NCBI RefSeq assembly: GCF_020991065.1 | Contig: NZ_CP087710.1 | Coordinates: 1,984,001 to 2,048,000 of the forward strand | Source of the DNA: Nocardioides okcheonensis | GTDB taxonomy: Bacteria; Actinomycetota; Actinomycetes; Propionibacteriales; Nocardioidaceae | Length of the DNA stretch: 64,000 nucleotides | Direction: 5' to 3' | In this document: in pieces, positions 26,140 to 35,749 of the stretch | Position numbering within the stretch: position 1 is the first letter of the stretch | Layout: every line of letters starts with the position of its first letter | Translations under genes and position numbers: made by a program | The notes under the pieces: model-generated | Databases searched by the model: none | What the model was told of the DNA's origin: nothing | The model's input: only the letters and a program-made list of their open reading frames with translations

Positions 26140-28302
26140 ATGTCGACACGCAGGAGCACGTCCAGATCGACCCGGCTGGCCGCCGTCACGGCGCTGGTGG
26201 CCGCCGGTCTCACCGCCGGCGCGGGGGTGGCGGTGGGCAGCACCGCCGGCGCCGCGCCGGACGACGGCAGGCGCGAGGTCGCGCGCACGTCGTCCGACGA
26301 CACCACGCAGGTGGTGATGGTGAGGGCGCCCGAGGTCGCCGACCGCAACGAGGTCATCGGCCTCGGCCTCGACGTCACCGAGCACGCCGACCAGCGCGGC
26401 ATCGAGGTGGTGCTGCACGACGCGCAGGACGCGCAGGCCCTGCGCGACGCCGGCTTCACCTGGAAGGTGACCGTCCCCGACCTCGAGGCGCTCACCGAGG
26501 CCAACCGTCGCAAGGACCGCGCGTACGCCGCCAGCACCACGCGCTCGGCGCTGCCCAGCGGCCGGACGTCCTACCGCACCTACGACGACTACCTGCGCGA
26601 CATGGGCCGCCTCGCGCGGCTCTACCCGACGCTCACCAAGCCGCTCACGCTCGAGAACCGGACGGTCCTCGGCGAGCCGATCCGCGGCCTCGAGATCAGC
26701 GTCGACGCCCGCGACGTGCGCGACGGCAAGCCCGTGTTCCTGCTGATGGGCGCCCACCACGCCCGCGAGTGGCCGAGCGCCGAGCACACCATGGAGTTCG
26801 CCTACGACCTGCTGCAGTCCTACTACTCCGGCGACCGCGCCGAGCGGCAGCGGGCCCGCGAGGTGCTGACGACCTCGCGGGTGATCGTGGTCCCGGTGGT
26901 CAACGTCGACGGCTTCCAGATCTCGCGCAGCGCCGCGCCGCTCGGCGACTTCAGCACCTTCGACTACGAGATGAAGCGCAAGAACTGCTCGATCTCGGCC
27001 GCCACCCCCGCGGAGTACCTCGGCGGGACGTGCGCCGACAACCCAGCCGGCCGGCTGCGCGGCACCGACCTCAACCGCAACTACCCCGGCTTCTGGGGCG
27101 GCGGCGGCGCGAGCCCGACCTGGTCGAGCGACACCTACCGCGGCGACGCCCCCGGCAGCGAGCCGGAGTCGGACGCCGTGCGCAAGCTGATCTCCCAGCG
27201 CGCGGTGACGGTGATGATCTCCAACCACACCTACGCCAACCTGGTGCTCCGGCCGCCGGCCATCGCGGCCACCGGCAAGGCGCCGGACGAGCCGCAGCTC
27301 AAGGCGCTCGGCGACGCGATGGCGGCGCAGAACGCGTACACCAGCCAGGCGTCCTACCAGCTCTACGACACCTCGGGCTCGACCGAGGACTGGAGCTACT
27401 GGATCACCGGCGGCTACGGCTACACGATCGAGATCGGTGACGAGGGCTTCCACCCGGCCTACGAGGAGGCCGTGGTCGGGGAGTACCTCGGCGAGGCGCC
27501 GGCCGAGAGCGCCGGCCTCGGCGGCAACCGCGAGGCGTACTGGCTGGCCGCGGAGGCCGCGGCCGACGACGCCCAGCACGCGCGGATCCGCGGCACCGCG
27601 CCGGCCGGGCGCACGATCACCGTCTCGCGGCGCACCGTCTCGCCGACGTCACCGGTGATCCAGGCCGACGGCACCGTGGGCGACCCGATCCTCTACGAGG
27701 ACACCCTGGTCAACACCTACGCCACCGACCGCGGCGGGCGCTTCACCCTCGACGTCAACCCGTCGACGCGGCCGCTGGTCGCCGGCCGGTACGGCCGCTA
27801 CCCCGAGGCGCCGCCGCAGGCCGCCGTCACGCTCACCAACCCCGAGGGCATCCCCGCCGTCGGGTCGAGCGAGTCGACGACCTTCGAGGTGTCCGGCCTC
27901 CCCGAGGCCGACAACGGGTTCCTCGACGTGTCGGTCGGCTGGCCGTCGGACGACGCGGAGGCCTACGACTGGGACTTCACCCTGCTCGGGCCCGACGGTG
28001 CCCCCGTCGGCTCCGGCGCGACCCTGGCCAACCCGGAGACGATCCGGGTGCCCGACCCCGCGCCCGGGACGTACACCCTCGTCGCCGACAACTTCGCCGG
28101 CGGCGACGCGGCCCACGACTGGTCCGGCACGGTGACCTTCGAGAGCCCCGACCCGCCGATCGACACCGGCGTGAAGGAGGCGTGGCTGGTCTCGTGCACC
28201 AACAACCGCGGCAAGGTGTTCGGCACCCGCGAGGTCATCGTCGACCGCGGCCAGGTCGTCGGCGTCGGTGACCTCTGCCGGCGGGCGAGCTACAAGCGCT
28301 GA
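26140..28302 (+). CDS. Secreted M14 zinc carboxypeptidase
   Basis: 720 aa. The signal peptide (about 1-38) ends near AGAAPDD. The M14 catalytic domain has the zinc motif H207-A-R-E210 in GAHHAREW, the LNRNYPGFWG block, a later His in SNHTY and the catalytic Glu in GYTIEIGDEG. The C-terminal region (about 480-720) is beta-rich, with a P-domain-like pattern (DNFAGGDAAHDWSGTVTF) that may aid secretion or stability. It cleaves C-terminal residues from external peptides. GGAGGG lies upstream. It is divergent from secDF and followed by twin hairpins. Confidence 0.9.
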   Translation: MSTRRSTSRSTRLAAVTALVAAGLTAGAGVAVGSTAGAAPDDGRREVARTSSDDTTQVVMVRAPEVADRNEVIGLGLDVTEHADQRGIEVVLHDAQDAQALRDAGFTWKVTVPDLEALTEANRRKDRAYAASTTRSALPSGRTSYRTYDDYLRDMGRLARLYPTLTKPLTLENRTVLGEPIRGLEISVDARDVRDGKPVFLLMGAHHAREWPSAEHTMEFAYDLLQSYYSGDRAERQRAREVLTTSRVIVVPVVNVDGFQISRSAAPLGDFSTFDYEMKRKNCSISAATPAEYLGGTCADNPAGRLRGTDLNRNYPGFWGGGGASPTWSSDTYRGDAPGSEPESDAVRKLISQRAVTVMISNHTYANLVLRPPAIAATGKAPDEPQLKALGDAMAAQNAYTSQASYQLYDTSGSTEDWSYWITGGYGYTIEIGDEGFHPAYEEAVVGEYLGEAPAESAGLGGNREAYWLAAEAAADDAQHARIRGTAPAGRTITVSRRTVSPTSPVIQADGTVGDPILYEDTLVNTYATDRGGRFTLDVNPSTRPLVAGRYGRYPEAPPQAAVTLTNPEGIPAVGSSESTTFEVSGLPEADNGFLDVSVGWPSDDAEAYDWDFTLLGPDGAPVGSGATLANPETIRVPDPAPGTYTLVADNFAGGDAAHDWSGTVTFESPDPPIDTGVKEAWLVSCTNNRGKVFGTREVIVDRGQVVGVGDLCRRASYKR

Positions 28303-28341
28303 GGGGGCCTCGGCGGCCGCATTTCAGCGAGAGCCTGACAT

Positions 28342-28377
28342 GTTCAGCGATCCCCGGTCAGCCGGGGATCGCTGAAC
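28342..28377. terminator. Twin terminator hairpin, copy 1
   Basis: A 16-bp perfect stem, GTTCAGCGATCCCCGG and its complement, has a TCAG loop. It lies between the convergent carboxypeptidase and hflX genes and is preceded by GCCTGACAT, as is copy 2. Confidence 0.85.
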
Positions 28378-28403
28378 TTGTCGGCCCGTGCAACGCCTGA
28401 CAT

Positions 28404-28439
28404 GTTCAGTGATCCCCGGTCAGCCGGGGATCACTGAAC
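28404..28439. terminator. Twin terminator hairpin, copy 2
   Basis: A 16-bp perfect stem, GTTCAGTGATCCCCGG and its complement, with the same TCAG loop. It differs from copy 1 by one C-G to T-A pair on both arms, so pairing is kept. It ends 8 bp before the hflX stop. Confidence 0.85.
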
Positions 28440-28446
28440 CGGGCGC

Positions 28447-29976
28447 TCAGCGGGCGTAAGCCGCCAGCTCGCCGGCCAGGTCCGCGTTGGCGCGGCCGAC
28501 GACGAGCGTGCCGTCGCCGGTGTGCTCCATCGAGCCGATCTCGGCCTCCTGGTGGATCCGGTTGACCAGGTCGCCGCGCTCGTAGGGCAGCAGCACGTCG
28601 AACTCGACCTGCGGGCGCGGCAGCTCGGACTCGATGGTCCGCAGCGCCTCCTCGATGCCCTCGCCGGTCTTCGCGCTGACCACGACGCTGTGCGGCTCGC
28701 GGGCCCTGAGCCGGCCGATCACCAGCGGGTCGGCGGCGTCGGCCTTGTTGACCACGATGATCTCGGGCACCTTGTCGGCGCCGATCTCGGCCAGCACCTC
28801 GCGGACGGCCGCGATCTGGCCCTCCGGGTCGGGGTGCGCGCCGTCGACGACGTGGAGCAGCAGGTCGGAGTCGGCGACCTCCTCCAGCGTCGAGCGGAAC
28901 GCCTCGACCAGACCGTGCGGCAGGTGGCGCACGAAGCCGACCGTGTCGGACATCGTGTAGACGCGGCCGTCGGCGGTGGTCGTACGCCGCGTGGTGGGGT
29001 CGAGCGTCGCGAACAGCGCGTCCTCGACCAGCACCCCGGCGTCGGTGAGCCGGTTGAGCAGCGACGACTTCCCGGCGTTGGTGTAGCCCGCGATCGCGAC
29101 GCTGGGGATGTGGTTGCGGCGCCGCGACTGGCGCTTGACCTCGCGGGTGCCGCGCATGTCCTTGAGCTCGCGGCGCAGCTTGGCGATCTTGGTGTTGATC
29201 CGGCGCCGGTCGGTCTCGATCTTGGTCTCACCGGGACCACGGCCACCGATGCCGTCACCGCCGGCGGCGCGACCACCGGCCTGGCGCGACAGGTTGCCGC
29301 CCCAGCCGCGCAGCCGCTGCTTCATGTACTGCAGCTGGGCCAGCTCGACCTGCGCCTGGCCCTCCTTGGACTTCGCGTGCTGGGCGAAGATGTCGAGGAT
29401 CAGCGCGGTCCGGTCGACGACCTTGACCTTGATCCTGTCCTCGAGGTTGCGCAGCTGGCTGGGCGCGAGCTCGCCGTCGCAGATGACCGTGTCGGCGCCG
29501 GTGGCCCGGACGATCTCGCGGATCGCCTCGACCTTGCCGCGGCCGATGTAGGTCGCCGGGTCGGGCTTCTGGCGGCGCTGGAAGACCGCCTCGAGGACCT
29601 CCGAGCCGGCGGTCTCGGCGAGCGCGGCCAGCTCGGCCATCGAGTTCTCGGCGTCGGTGACGGACCCGTCGGTCCACACGCCGACCAGCACGACCTTCTC
29701 GAGGCGCAGCTGGCGGTACTCGACCTCGGTGATGTCCTCGAGCTCGGTGCGCAGGCTCGCCACGCGGCGCAGGGCGTGGCGCTCGGCGAGCTCCTGCGCG
29801 CCGAGCGTGAGCTCCTCGGGGTCGGCCTCGTCGTAGTCGGTCTCCTCGGCGTAGCCGGACCCGACGTCGTCGCCGTCCTCCTCGAGGAGGTCGTCGTCGA
29901 GCTCGATCGAGTCGTCGTCCCAGCCCCGGGTGGCGTCCAGGGCGTCGCGGAGGTTGAAGTCAGGTGCGTTCGTCAT
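28447..29976 (-). CDS. hflX: HflX, ribosome-associated GTPase
   Basis: 509 aa, longer than average because of an acidic N-terminal extension (about 1-60) rich in Asp/Glu. The HflX N-terminal domain (VLVGVWTDGSV, DPATYIGRGKVE, DTVICDGELAPSQ) is followed by a Gly-rich linker and the G domain: G1 GYTNAGKSS, G3 DTVGFVRHLPHGL and G4 NKAD. HflX splits stalled ribosomes after stress such as heat or antibiotics. It is the downstream end of the miaB-miaA-dapF-hflX backbone, although other genes now separate it from dapF. Confidence 0.95.
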   Translation of the reverse strand: MTNAPDFNLRDALDATRGWDDDSIELDDDLLEEDGDDVGSGYAEETDYDEADPEELTLGAQELAERHALRRVASLRTELEDITEVEYRQLRLEKVVLVGVWTDGSVTDAENSMAELAALAETAGSEVLEAVFQRRQKPDPATYIGRGKVEAIREIVRATGADTVICDGELAPSQLRNLEDRIKVKVVDRTALILDIFAQHAKSKEGQAQVELAQLQYMKQRLRGWGGNLSRQAGGRAAGGDGIGGRGPGETKIETDRRRINTKIAKLRRELKDMRGTREVKRQSRRRNHIPSVAIAGYTNAGKSSLLNRLTDAGVLVEDALFATLDPTTRRTTTADGRVYTMSDTVGFVRHLPHGLVEAFRSTLEEVADSDLLLHVVDGAHPDPEGQIAAVREVLAEIGADKVPEIIVVNKADAADPLVIGRLRAREPHSVVVSAKTGEGIEEALRTIESELPRPQVEFDVLLPYERGDLVNRIHQEAEIGSMEHTGDGTLVVGRANADLAGELAAYAR

Positions 29977-30037
29977 ATGCCGACAAGGGTAGGTCGCCCT
30001 GCGTGACCTGCGCGAATGACTTTGGCGACGGACCCGC

Positions 30038-30889
30038 TCAGGCGCGGTGGCGGCCCACGGGCGCGACGACCGTCCCGTCCACGCTCGCGTGGTCGATGAA
30101 CTCGTCGCACGCCGCCCGTACGTCGTGGGGCGTGTGGCCGGCGCCGACCACCACGACCCGCACCCCGGCCGCGTGCAGGCGGTGCACCAGCGGCAACGCC
30201 GAGGTGAGGTCGCCGGCGAGGACGACCTCGTCGACCGAGGCGTCGCGGGCGATGTCGACGGCGTCGATCGCCATCGCGACCAGGGCCTGGTCGTCGTCGT
30301 CGGTGAAGTGGTGGAAGGAGTGCAGGCCCTCGCGCCGCATCCGCCCGGCCCAGTCGCCGAGCTCGGCGCGACTCCAGTCGGCGTACGCGCGGCACACGTT
30401 GACCGAGCCGCGCTCGGCCAGCCGGCCGAGGAGGCCGGCCGCGACGTCCGCGGAGACCCGCCGCGCGTCGATCAGCACCGCGACCCGGCGAGGCTGCTCG
30501 GCCTCGTCACCGGTCGGGCGCTGCGGCAGGCGCGGGTGGGTCGCCGCCACCGGCTGGACCGGGGCGGCGCACCCCCCACCCGAGTCCCCCTCCGGGTCCC
30601 CACCCGGCTCGTCCCCCTGGGTCGCCCCGACCGTCGGCCCTGCCGGCTCCGCGGCCACCTCGACGGGCTCGACGGGCTCGGCGGGCTCGGCCGGCTCGAC
30701 CACCGCCTCGACCGACTCGTCGGGCGTGGGGGCGATCCGCAGGGCGCTCTCACGACGCACGCGCTCCTGGACGCGCGTGCCGGCAGCCATCCAGCGACGC
30801 ACCAGCGTCGCCAGGTCGCCGTCGGGGAGCGACCCGTCCGCGTCCGGTCCCTGATCCGGACGCGACACCGCGGCCACCGCGTTGGTCAT
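30038..30889 (-). CDS. NYN-domain (PIN-like) protein with acidic linker
   Basis: 283 aa from the ATG giving MTNAVAAVSRP, with AGGTGG 5 nt upstream. The first 60 residues are helical, then comes an acidic Pro/Glu/Val linker (about 60-130) with repeated EPAEP-like units. The C-terminal domain (about 135-275) resembles NYN/LabA proteins: VAVLIDARRVSAD, then VNVCRAYADW, the acidic cluster FTDDDDQALVAMAIDAV and VVLAGDLTSALPLVHRL. The conserved aspartates fit a metal-dependent RNase fold. The target RNA is unknown. Confidence 0.75.
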   Translation of the reverse strand: MTNAVAAVSRPDQGPDADGSLPDGDLATLVRRWMAAGTRVQERVRRESALRIAPTPDESVEAVVEPAEPAEPVEPVEVAAEPAGPTVGATQGDEPGGDPEGDSGGGCAAPVQPVAATHPRLPQRPTGDEAEQPRRVAVLIDARRVSADVAAGLLGRLAERGSVNVCRAYADWSRAELGDWAGRMRREGLHSFHHFTDDDDQALVAMAIDAVDIARDASVDEVVLAGDLTSALPLVHRLHAAGVRVVVVGAGHTPHDVRAACDEFIDHASVDGTVVAPVGRHRA

Positions 30890-31034
30890 CTGCGCCACCT
30901 GCGTCCACCCCACCTCGTGCTCGGCCCCGTGCGTCCCGTAGCGGCAACGATTCCGTCCGGGCGTGGGACACGCGGCGTTGTATCCGAATTGAGGACGTTC
31001 GGTCCAGACCACCGACGGGCGGTCCGTCAGGGGG

Positions 31035-31811
31035 TCACTTGGGGGGCATCCGGATGCCGCCGTCGACGCGGATGGTCTCGCCGTTCATGTAGGAGTTGGT
31101 CAGGCACTCCACGACCATGCTCGCCAGCTCCTCGGCGTGGCCGAGGCGCTTGGGGAAGAGCACGTTCTGGCCGAGGTTGGCCTTGAACTCGTCGGGGTTC
31201 GGGAACGCGTCGTAGATCGGGGTGTCGATGAGGCCGGGGGCCACCGTGTTGAGCCGGATGCCGGCGGCCGACAGGTCGCGCGCGACCGGCAGGGTCATGC
31301 CGACGACGCCGCCCTTCGACGCGGAGTAGGACGCCTGGCCGATCTGGCCGTCGAACGCGGCGACCGAGGCGAGGTTGACGATCGCGCCGCGCTGGCCGTC
31401 GGCGTCGGGCTCGTTGCGGCTCATCACCGTGGCGGCCTGGCGGGTCATGTCGAAGGTGCCGATCAGGTTGATCTCGACGACCTTGCGGAAGGCGTCGAGG
31501 TCGTGGGCCTGCTCGAGGAGGCCGTCGCGTCCGATGGTGCGCTGCGCCCAGCCGATGCCGGCGGAGTTGACGCACGCGCGCAGCGGCGCGATCTCGGCGG
31601 CCGCCTCGACGGCTGCGGCGACCTGCTCGGTCCGCGTGACGTCGACCGACGCGAAGACGCCGCCGATCTCGGCGGCGAGCGCCTCGCCCTTCTCGGCGTT
31701 CAGGTCGGCGACGACGACGGTCGCGCCGCGCGCGGAGAGGGCTCGGGCGACGGCGGCGCCGATGCCGCTCGCGCCGCCGGTGACGATGGCGGTGGATCCG
31801 GTGATGTCCAT
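31035..31811 (-). CDS. Short-chain dehydrogenase, 3-hydroxyacyl-CoA dehydrogenase type 2-like
   Basis: 258 aa from the ATG giving MDITGSTAIV. It is a classical SDR: TGGASGIG (about 10-17), ADLNAEKGE fixing NAD preference by Asp, CVNSAGI, a Ser-containing NLASVAAF block and catalytic YSASKGG. The motif PGLIDTPIYDAFP near the C-terminus is typical of HSD17B10-type 3-hydroxyacyl-CoA dehydrogenases in fatty acid or branched-chain breakdown. No other beta-oxidation gene is adjacent, so the substrate is inferred from family alone. Confidence 0.78.
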   Translation of the reverse strand: MDITGSTAIVTGGASGIGAAVARALSARGATVVVADLNAEKGEALAAEIGGVFASVDVTRTEQVAAAVEAAAEIAPLRACVNSAGIGWAQRTIGRDGLLEQAHDLDAFRKVVEINLIGTFDMTRQAATVMSRNEPDADGQRGAIVNLASVAAFDGQIGQASYSASKGGVVGMTLPVARDLSAAGIRLNTVAPGLIDTPIYDAFPNPDEFKANLGQNVLFPKRLGHAEELASMVVECLTNSYMNGETIRVDGGIRMPPK

Positions 31812-31842
31812 GCCCCGGATCCTAGGACGTCCGAGCACCGCC

Positions 31843-32634
31843 TCAGAGGTCGGTGGTGCCCTCGGCGACCAGCTCGGCGGGGCCGGTCATCAGCACCCGG
31901 TCGTCCTCGGTCCAGACGATCCGCAGGGTGCCGCCGGGGACGTCGACGCGGTACGCCGTCCCGCGCGGGGCGTCGTCGGCCAGCGCCGTCGCGACGGCCA
32001 CCGCGCAGGCGCCGGTGCCGCAGGACCGGGTCTCGCCCGCGCCGCGCTCGTGGACCCGCATCGCGACGTGGTGGTCGCCGCGGCGGACCACGAACTCGAC
32101 GTTGACCCCGTGGGGGTAGACGGCCGGGTCGTGGCCCGGTGCGTCGAGCAGCGTCCCGGCGTCGGCGAGGTCGTCGACGAAGGCGACCGCGTGCGGGTTG
32201 CCCATCGAGACGTGCCGGGCCGCCCAGGTCAGGTGGCCGACGGAGACCTGGGTGGCGCCGTGCACGACCGGGCGTCCCATGTCGGCGGTCAGCCCGGGGC
32301 CGTCGCCGTCGCGGGTCAGCACCTTCACGCCGTCGCGGGTCTGGATCCGCATCGGGAAGTCCTCGCCCTGGTGCTCGTGGAGGTAGCGCGCGAACACGCG
32401 GATGCCGTTGCCGCACATCTCGCTGATCGAGCCGTCGGAGTTGCGGTAGTCCATGAACCAGCCGTCGTCGCGCCGGACCGCGCGGAGCACGCCGTCGGCG
32501 CCGATGCCGGCGCGACGGTCGCACAGCGCCCGGACCCGCTCGGGGTCCAGGTCGCCGTGCACCGACTCGTCGGGGTCGGGCAGGACCACGAAGTCGTTCT
32601 CGGTGCCGTGGCCCTTGAGGAAGGGGTAGCTCAC
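31843..32634 (-). CDS. dapF: Diaminopimelate epimerase
   Basis: 263 aa. Both active-site cysteines are in place: MCGNGIRVF in the N-terminal half and RSCGTGACA in the C-terminal half. The start MSYPFLKGHGTENDF matches the family's first strand (GxGNDF). It interconverts LL- and meso-diaminopimelate, supplying lysine and the peptidoglycan cross-link. In related genomes it lies next to miaA and hflX; here ggt and several other genes lie between it and miaA. Confidence 0.96.
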   Translation of the reverse strand: MSYPFLKGHGTENDFVVLPDPDESVHGDLDPERVRALCDRRAGIGADGVLRAVRRDDGWFMDYRNSDGSISEMCGNGIRVFARYLHEHQGEDFPMRIQTRDGVKVLTRDGDGPGLTADMGRPVVHGATQVSVGHLTWAARHVSMGNPHAVAFVDDLADAGTLLDAPGHDPAVYPHGVNVEFVVRRGDHHVAMRVHERGAGETRSCGTGACAVAVATALADDAPRGTAYRVDVPGGTLRIVWTEDDRVLMTGPAELVAEGTTDL

Positions 32635-32662
32635 GCCCCCAGTGTGTCAGGGGCGTGCGGCC

Positions 32663-34513
32663 TCAGCGGGGGTCGACCACCGCCGCGGACCCGCGGCCGC
32701 GACGTACCGGCTCGGCCACCGCGGTCAGCCGCTTGCGCGGGCCGATCTCGACCGCCGTGGCCGCGCCGATCTCGGCGGCGCTGGTGAAGGCGTCACCGGC
32801 CGGCGCGAGGGTGTGCCCGAGCGCGGTGAGCGCGGTCCCGTAGGCGGTGATGAAGTCGGGCTCGGCGGTCACGCTCGCGGTGTTGCGCTGGCTGGCGCGG
32901 GGTGCGGCGACGGCCTCCTGGATCGTCATGCCGAGGTCGATCCGGTTGACCAGCACCTGCAGCACGGTCGTGATGATCGTCGAGCCGCCGGGCGAGCCGA
33001 GGGCGAGGAACGGCTTGCCGTCCTTGAGCACGATCGTCGGCGACATCGAGCTGCGCGGCCGCTTGCCGGGCTGGATCCGGTTGGGGTCGGCGGCGTCGTA
33101 GACGGTGGAGAAGTCGGTCAGCTCGTTGTTGAGCAGGAAGCCGTGGTCCGGGACCGTGATCCCGGAGCCGCCGGTCTGCTCGATGGTGAGGGTGTACTCG
33201 ACGACGTCGCCCCAGCGGTCGACGACGGTGAGGTTGGTGGTCGAGATGTTCTCGGTGTCGGCGTCGACGCTGCCCTGCGCGGCCGCGGGCGCGCACACCC
33301 CGTCGTACGACGTCACGTCACCGGCCGCGACCGGCTTGGTGGCGGCCTTGGCGGGGTCGATCCCGCAGGCGCGCTCGGCGGCGAAGGTGTCGTCGAGCAG
33401 CTTCCTGACCGGGACGTCGACGAAGGCGGGGTCGCCGACGTACTTCCCGCGGTCGGCGAAGGCCAGCGCGCTCGCCTCGAGGTAGTGGTGGAGGGCCTGC
33501 TCGGTGGTCATCGCGGAGAGGTCGTAGCGCTCGAGGATGTTGAGCGCCTCCCCCACGGTGGTCCCGCCGGACGACGACGGCGCCATCCCGTAGACGTCGT
33601 GGCCGCGGTAGGTCGTCCGGCTCGCCTTCTGCGAGCGCACCCGGTAGTCGCGCAGGTCGCGCGGCGTGAGGTAGCCCTTCGGCGTGGGCAGGTCGGTGTT
33701 CCTCGTCGTCCGGGGCTTGCGCACCACGTCGGACATCAGCCGGGCGAGCGGGCCGCGGTAGAAGGCGTCGGTGCCGCGGTCGGCGATGAGGTCGTAGGTG
33801 TCGGCGAGCTCGGGGTTGCGGAAGATCGACCCGACCTTCGGGGCGTCGCCCCTCGGGAGGAACAGCCTCCGGGTGTCCTTGAACGCCCGGAACCGCTCCT
33901 CGTTGTCGAGCGTCTGCTGGCGGAAGGTCTCGTCGACCTTGAACCCGCGCCGGGCGACCTTCGTCGCCGGGGCCAGCGCGTCGGCCAGCGACAGCGTCCC
34001 CCAGTTGGCCAGCGCCTTGTCCCAGGTGGCGAGGGTGCCGGGGGTGCCGACGCTGACGCCGCTGGTGACCAGGTCGGGGGTGAACGGGTACGGCTTGCCG
34101 GTCGCGGGGTCGATGAAGGCGTCCTGCGGCATCTTGCGCGGCGCGGTCTCGCGGCCGTCGAGGGAGCGGACCTTGCCCGAGCTCGCGTCGTAGTGGACGA
34201 AGTAGCCCCCGCCGCCGATGCCCGCGCTGTAGGGCTCGGTGACGCCGAGGGTGGCGGCCGCGGCGACCGCCGCGTCGACGGCGTTGCCGCCCGCCTTCAG
34301 CACCTTCAGCCCGGCGGCCGTCGCCTCGGGGTCGACGGTGGTGACGGCACCGCCCGTGCCGATCGCGGTCGCCCTCTTGGCGGTGGGCCTCGCCTGGTCG
34401 TTCCGGTCGGGTGACGCGCCGGAGCCGGGCGCGGCGGACGTCGGCGCGGTGACGGCGAGGGCGGCGAGCAGGCCGGCCGAGGTGGCGGCGGCGAGGGGCG
34501 TGCGGATGCGCAT
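32663..34513 (-). CDS. ggt: Secreted gamma-glutamyltransferase
   Basis: 616 aa from the ATG giving MRIRTPLAAA, with GGGAGG 5 nt upstream. A signal peptide (about 1-28) precedes the large subunit. The autoprocessing site is expected at the Thr in NISTTNLTVVD, which becomes the nucleophile of the small subunit; the later SMSPTIVL and GSPGGSTIIT blocks complete the active site. It moves or hydrolyses gamma-glutamyl groups of glutathione-like thiols and peptides outside the membrane. It lies between dapF and an RibD-like reductase. Confidence 0.92.
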   Translation of the reverse strand: MRIRTPLAAATSAGLLAALAVTAPTSAAPGSGASPDRNDQARPTAKRATAIGTGGAVTTVDPEATAAGLKVLKAGGNAVDAAVAAAATLGVTEPYSAGIGGGGYFVHYDASSGKVRSLDGRETAPRKMPQDAFIDPATGKPYPFTPDLVTSGVSVGTPGTLATWDKALANWGTLSLADALAPATKVARRGFKVDETFRQQTLDNEERFRAFKDTRRLFLPRGDAPKVGSIFRNPELADTYDLIADRGTDAFYRGPLARLMSDVVRKPRTTRNTDLPTPKGYLTPRDLRDYRVRSQKASRTTYRGHDVYGMAPSSSGGTTVGEALNILERYDLSAMTTEQALHHYLEASALAFADRGKYVGDPAFVDVPVRKLLDDTFAAERACGIDPAKAATKPVAAGDVTSYDGVCAPAAAQGSVDADTENISTTNLTVVDRWGDVVEYTLTIEQTGGSGITVPDHGFLLNNELTDFSTVYDAADPNRIQPGKRPRSSMSPTIVLKDGKPFLALGSPGGSTIITTVLQVLVNRIDLGMTIQEAVAAPRASQRNTASVTAEPDFITAYGTALTALGHTLAPAGDAFTSAAEIGAATAVEIGPRKRLTAVAEPVRRGRGSAAVVDPR

Positions 34514-34588
34514 GGGGGACCTCCCGAGTGGTGGAACCTCCACCCTGCCGTCCGGCCCCGGCGCTGTCCACGACCGCCGGGGTGGGTG

Positions 34589-35104
34589 TCAGCGCACCAC
34601 GGTGTGCCGCACGCACGCGAAGTCACGGTTGCGCGCCACCTCCTCGAGCCTGAGCTCCATCGCCCGCGGCAGGACGGGCGCGCCGCCGCCGAGGGTGCAG
34701 GGTGCGTACTGGATCCAGACCTCGTCGAGCAGCCCCGCGTCGTGGAACTGCCCGACCAGCTCGCCACCGCCGACGACCCAGAGGTCCTTGCCGTCGGCCG
34801 CCTCCGTCATCTCGGCGTGCACCTCGCGGACGTCGGCGGCGGTGAACCGCACCTGCTGCGACGGCGCGAAGTCGCGGTGGGTCACCACCCACGTCGGCTT
34901 GGGGCCCCACGGGTCGTCGTCGTGGTCGAGGATCCACTGCCACGTGTTGGCCCCCATCGCGCACGCGCCGACGCGCTCGCTGAAGGCGGGGTAGGCCATC
35001 GGCCCGTCCTGGTCGATGTCGCGCGAGGTCAGCCAGTCGAGGGAGTGGTCGTCGGTCGCGATGAAGCCGTCGAGGGAGCAGCCGGTGTAGTAGATCGTCG
35101 CCAT
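34589..35104 (-). CDS. Dihydrofolate reductase-like protein (RibD C-terminal domain)
   Basis: 171 aa. It starts IYYTGCSLDGFIA, the usual first strand of the stand-alone RibD_C/DHFR-like family, and contains GANTW, WVVTHRDF and the nucleotide-binding WVVGGGELVGQFHDAGLLDEV. These small NADPH-dependent reductases are common in actinobacteria, often near transcription regulators; their substrates are mostly unknown. It is followed by ggt on the same strand, 75 bp downstream. Not the classical FolA, which has a different N-terminus. Confidence 0.8.
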   Translation of the reverse strand: MATIYYTGCSLDGFIATDDHSLDWLTSRDIDQDGPMAYPAFSERVGACAMGANTWQWILDHDDDPWGPKPTWVVTHRDFAPSQQVRFTAADVREVHAEMTEAADGKDLWVVGGGELVGQFHDAGLLDEVWIQYAPCTLGGGAPVLPRAMELRLEEVARNRDFACVRHTVVR

Positions 35105-35173
35105 CGACCCACCCTCGCACCGGCCACCGACAGCCCGCTCGACCGAGGTCCGCGACCCGGCCCGCCCACGGGT

Positions 35174-35749
35174 TCAGCGCACGAGGGCGGTGAGCGCGGG
35201 CTCGGCGGCCTCGACCGGGAGGTGCCCGAGCATGATCAGCTGGGCCATCCCGTGCACGGTCGACCACAGCGCCGCGGACAGCGCGACGGGATCGCGCCCC
35301 TCGTAGCCGGGCTCGCGCACGAGCCGCTCGACCAGGCCGCCGAGCAGCTCCTCGTTGCGCGCGATGAGCGGGGCCATCTCCTCGCTGGGCTCCCCCGCCG
35401 CGCAGTACTCCGGGTCGAAGACGAGCGCGAACGCCTGCGGGTGGGTGGCGGCGTAGGTGACGTAGGCGAGGCCGAGCGCCTGGACCTGGGCCACGACGCC
35501 GTCGACGCCGGCGACCGCCTCCTCCTGCGCGGCCAGCAGCGCGGCCATGCCCCGAACGCCGAGGGCGCCGAGGAGCTCGGACCGGCCCCCGAAGTGGTGG
35601 TAGGGGGCGTTGTGGCTCACGCCGGCGCGGCGCGCGACCTCGCGCAGGCTGATCCGGGCCGCCGGGGTGGTCGTGAGCAGCTCGAGCGCGGCGTCCTCGA
35701 GGGCGACCTGGAGGTTTCCGTGGTGATAGCCGCCGGTGGATCTTGACAT
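35174..35749 (-). CDS. TetR-family transcriptional regulator
   Basis: 191 aa from the ATG giving MSRSTGGYHHGNLQ; an in-frame ATG lies 3 codons upstream and neither has a clear ribosome binding site. The N-terminal helix-turn-helix is clear (ISLREVARRAGVSHNAPYHHFGG, about 31-53). The C-terminal ligand domain resembles the WHG subgroup. It is divergent from an NAD(P)H-quinone-oxidoreductase-like gene and likely represses it through the repeats in the 71-bp gap. Confidence 0.85.
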   Translation of the reverse strand: MSRSTGGYHHGNLQVALEDAALELLTTTPAARISLREVARRAGVSHNAPYHHFGGRSELLGALGVRGMAALLAAQEEAVAGVDGVVAQVQALGLAYVTYAATHPQAFALVFDPEYCAAGEPSEEMAPLIARNEELLGGLVERLVREPGYEGRDPVALSAALWSTVHGMAQLIMLGHLPVEAAEPALTALVR

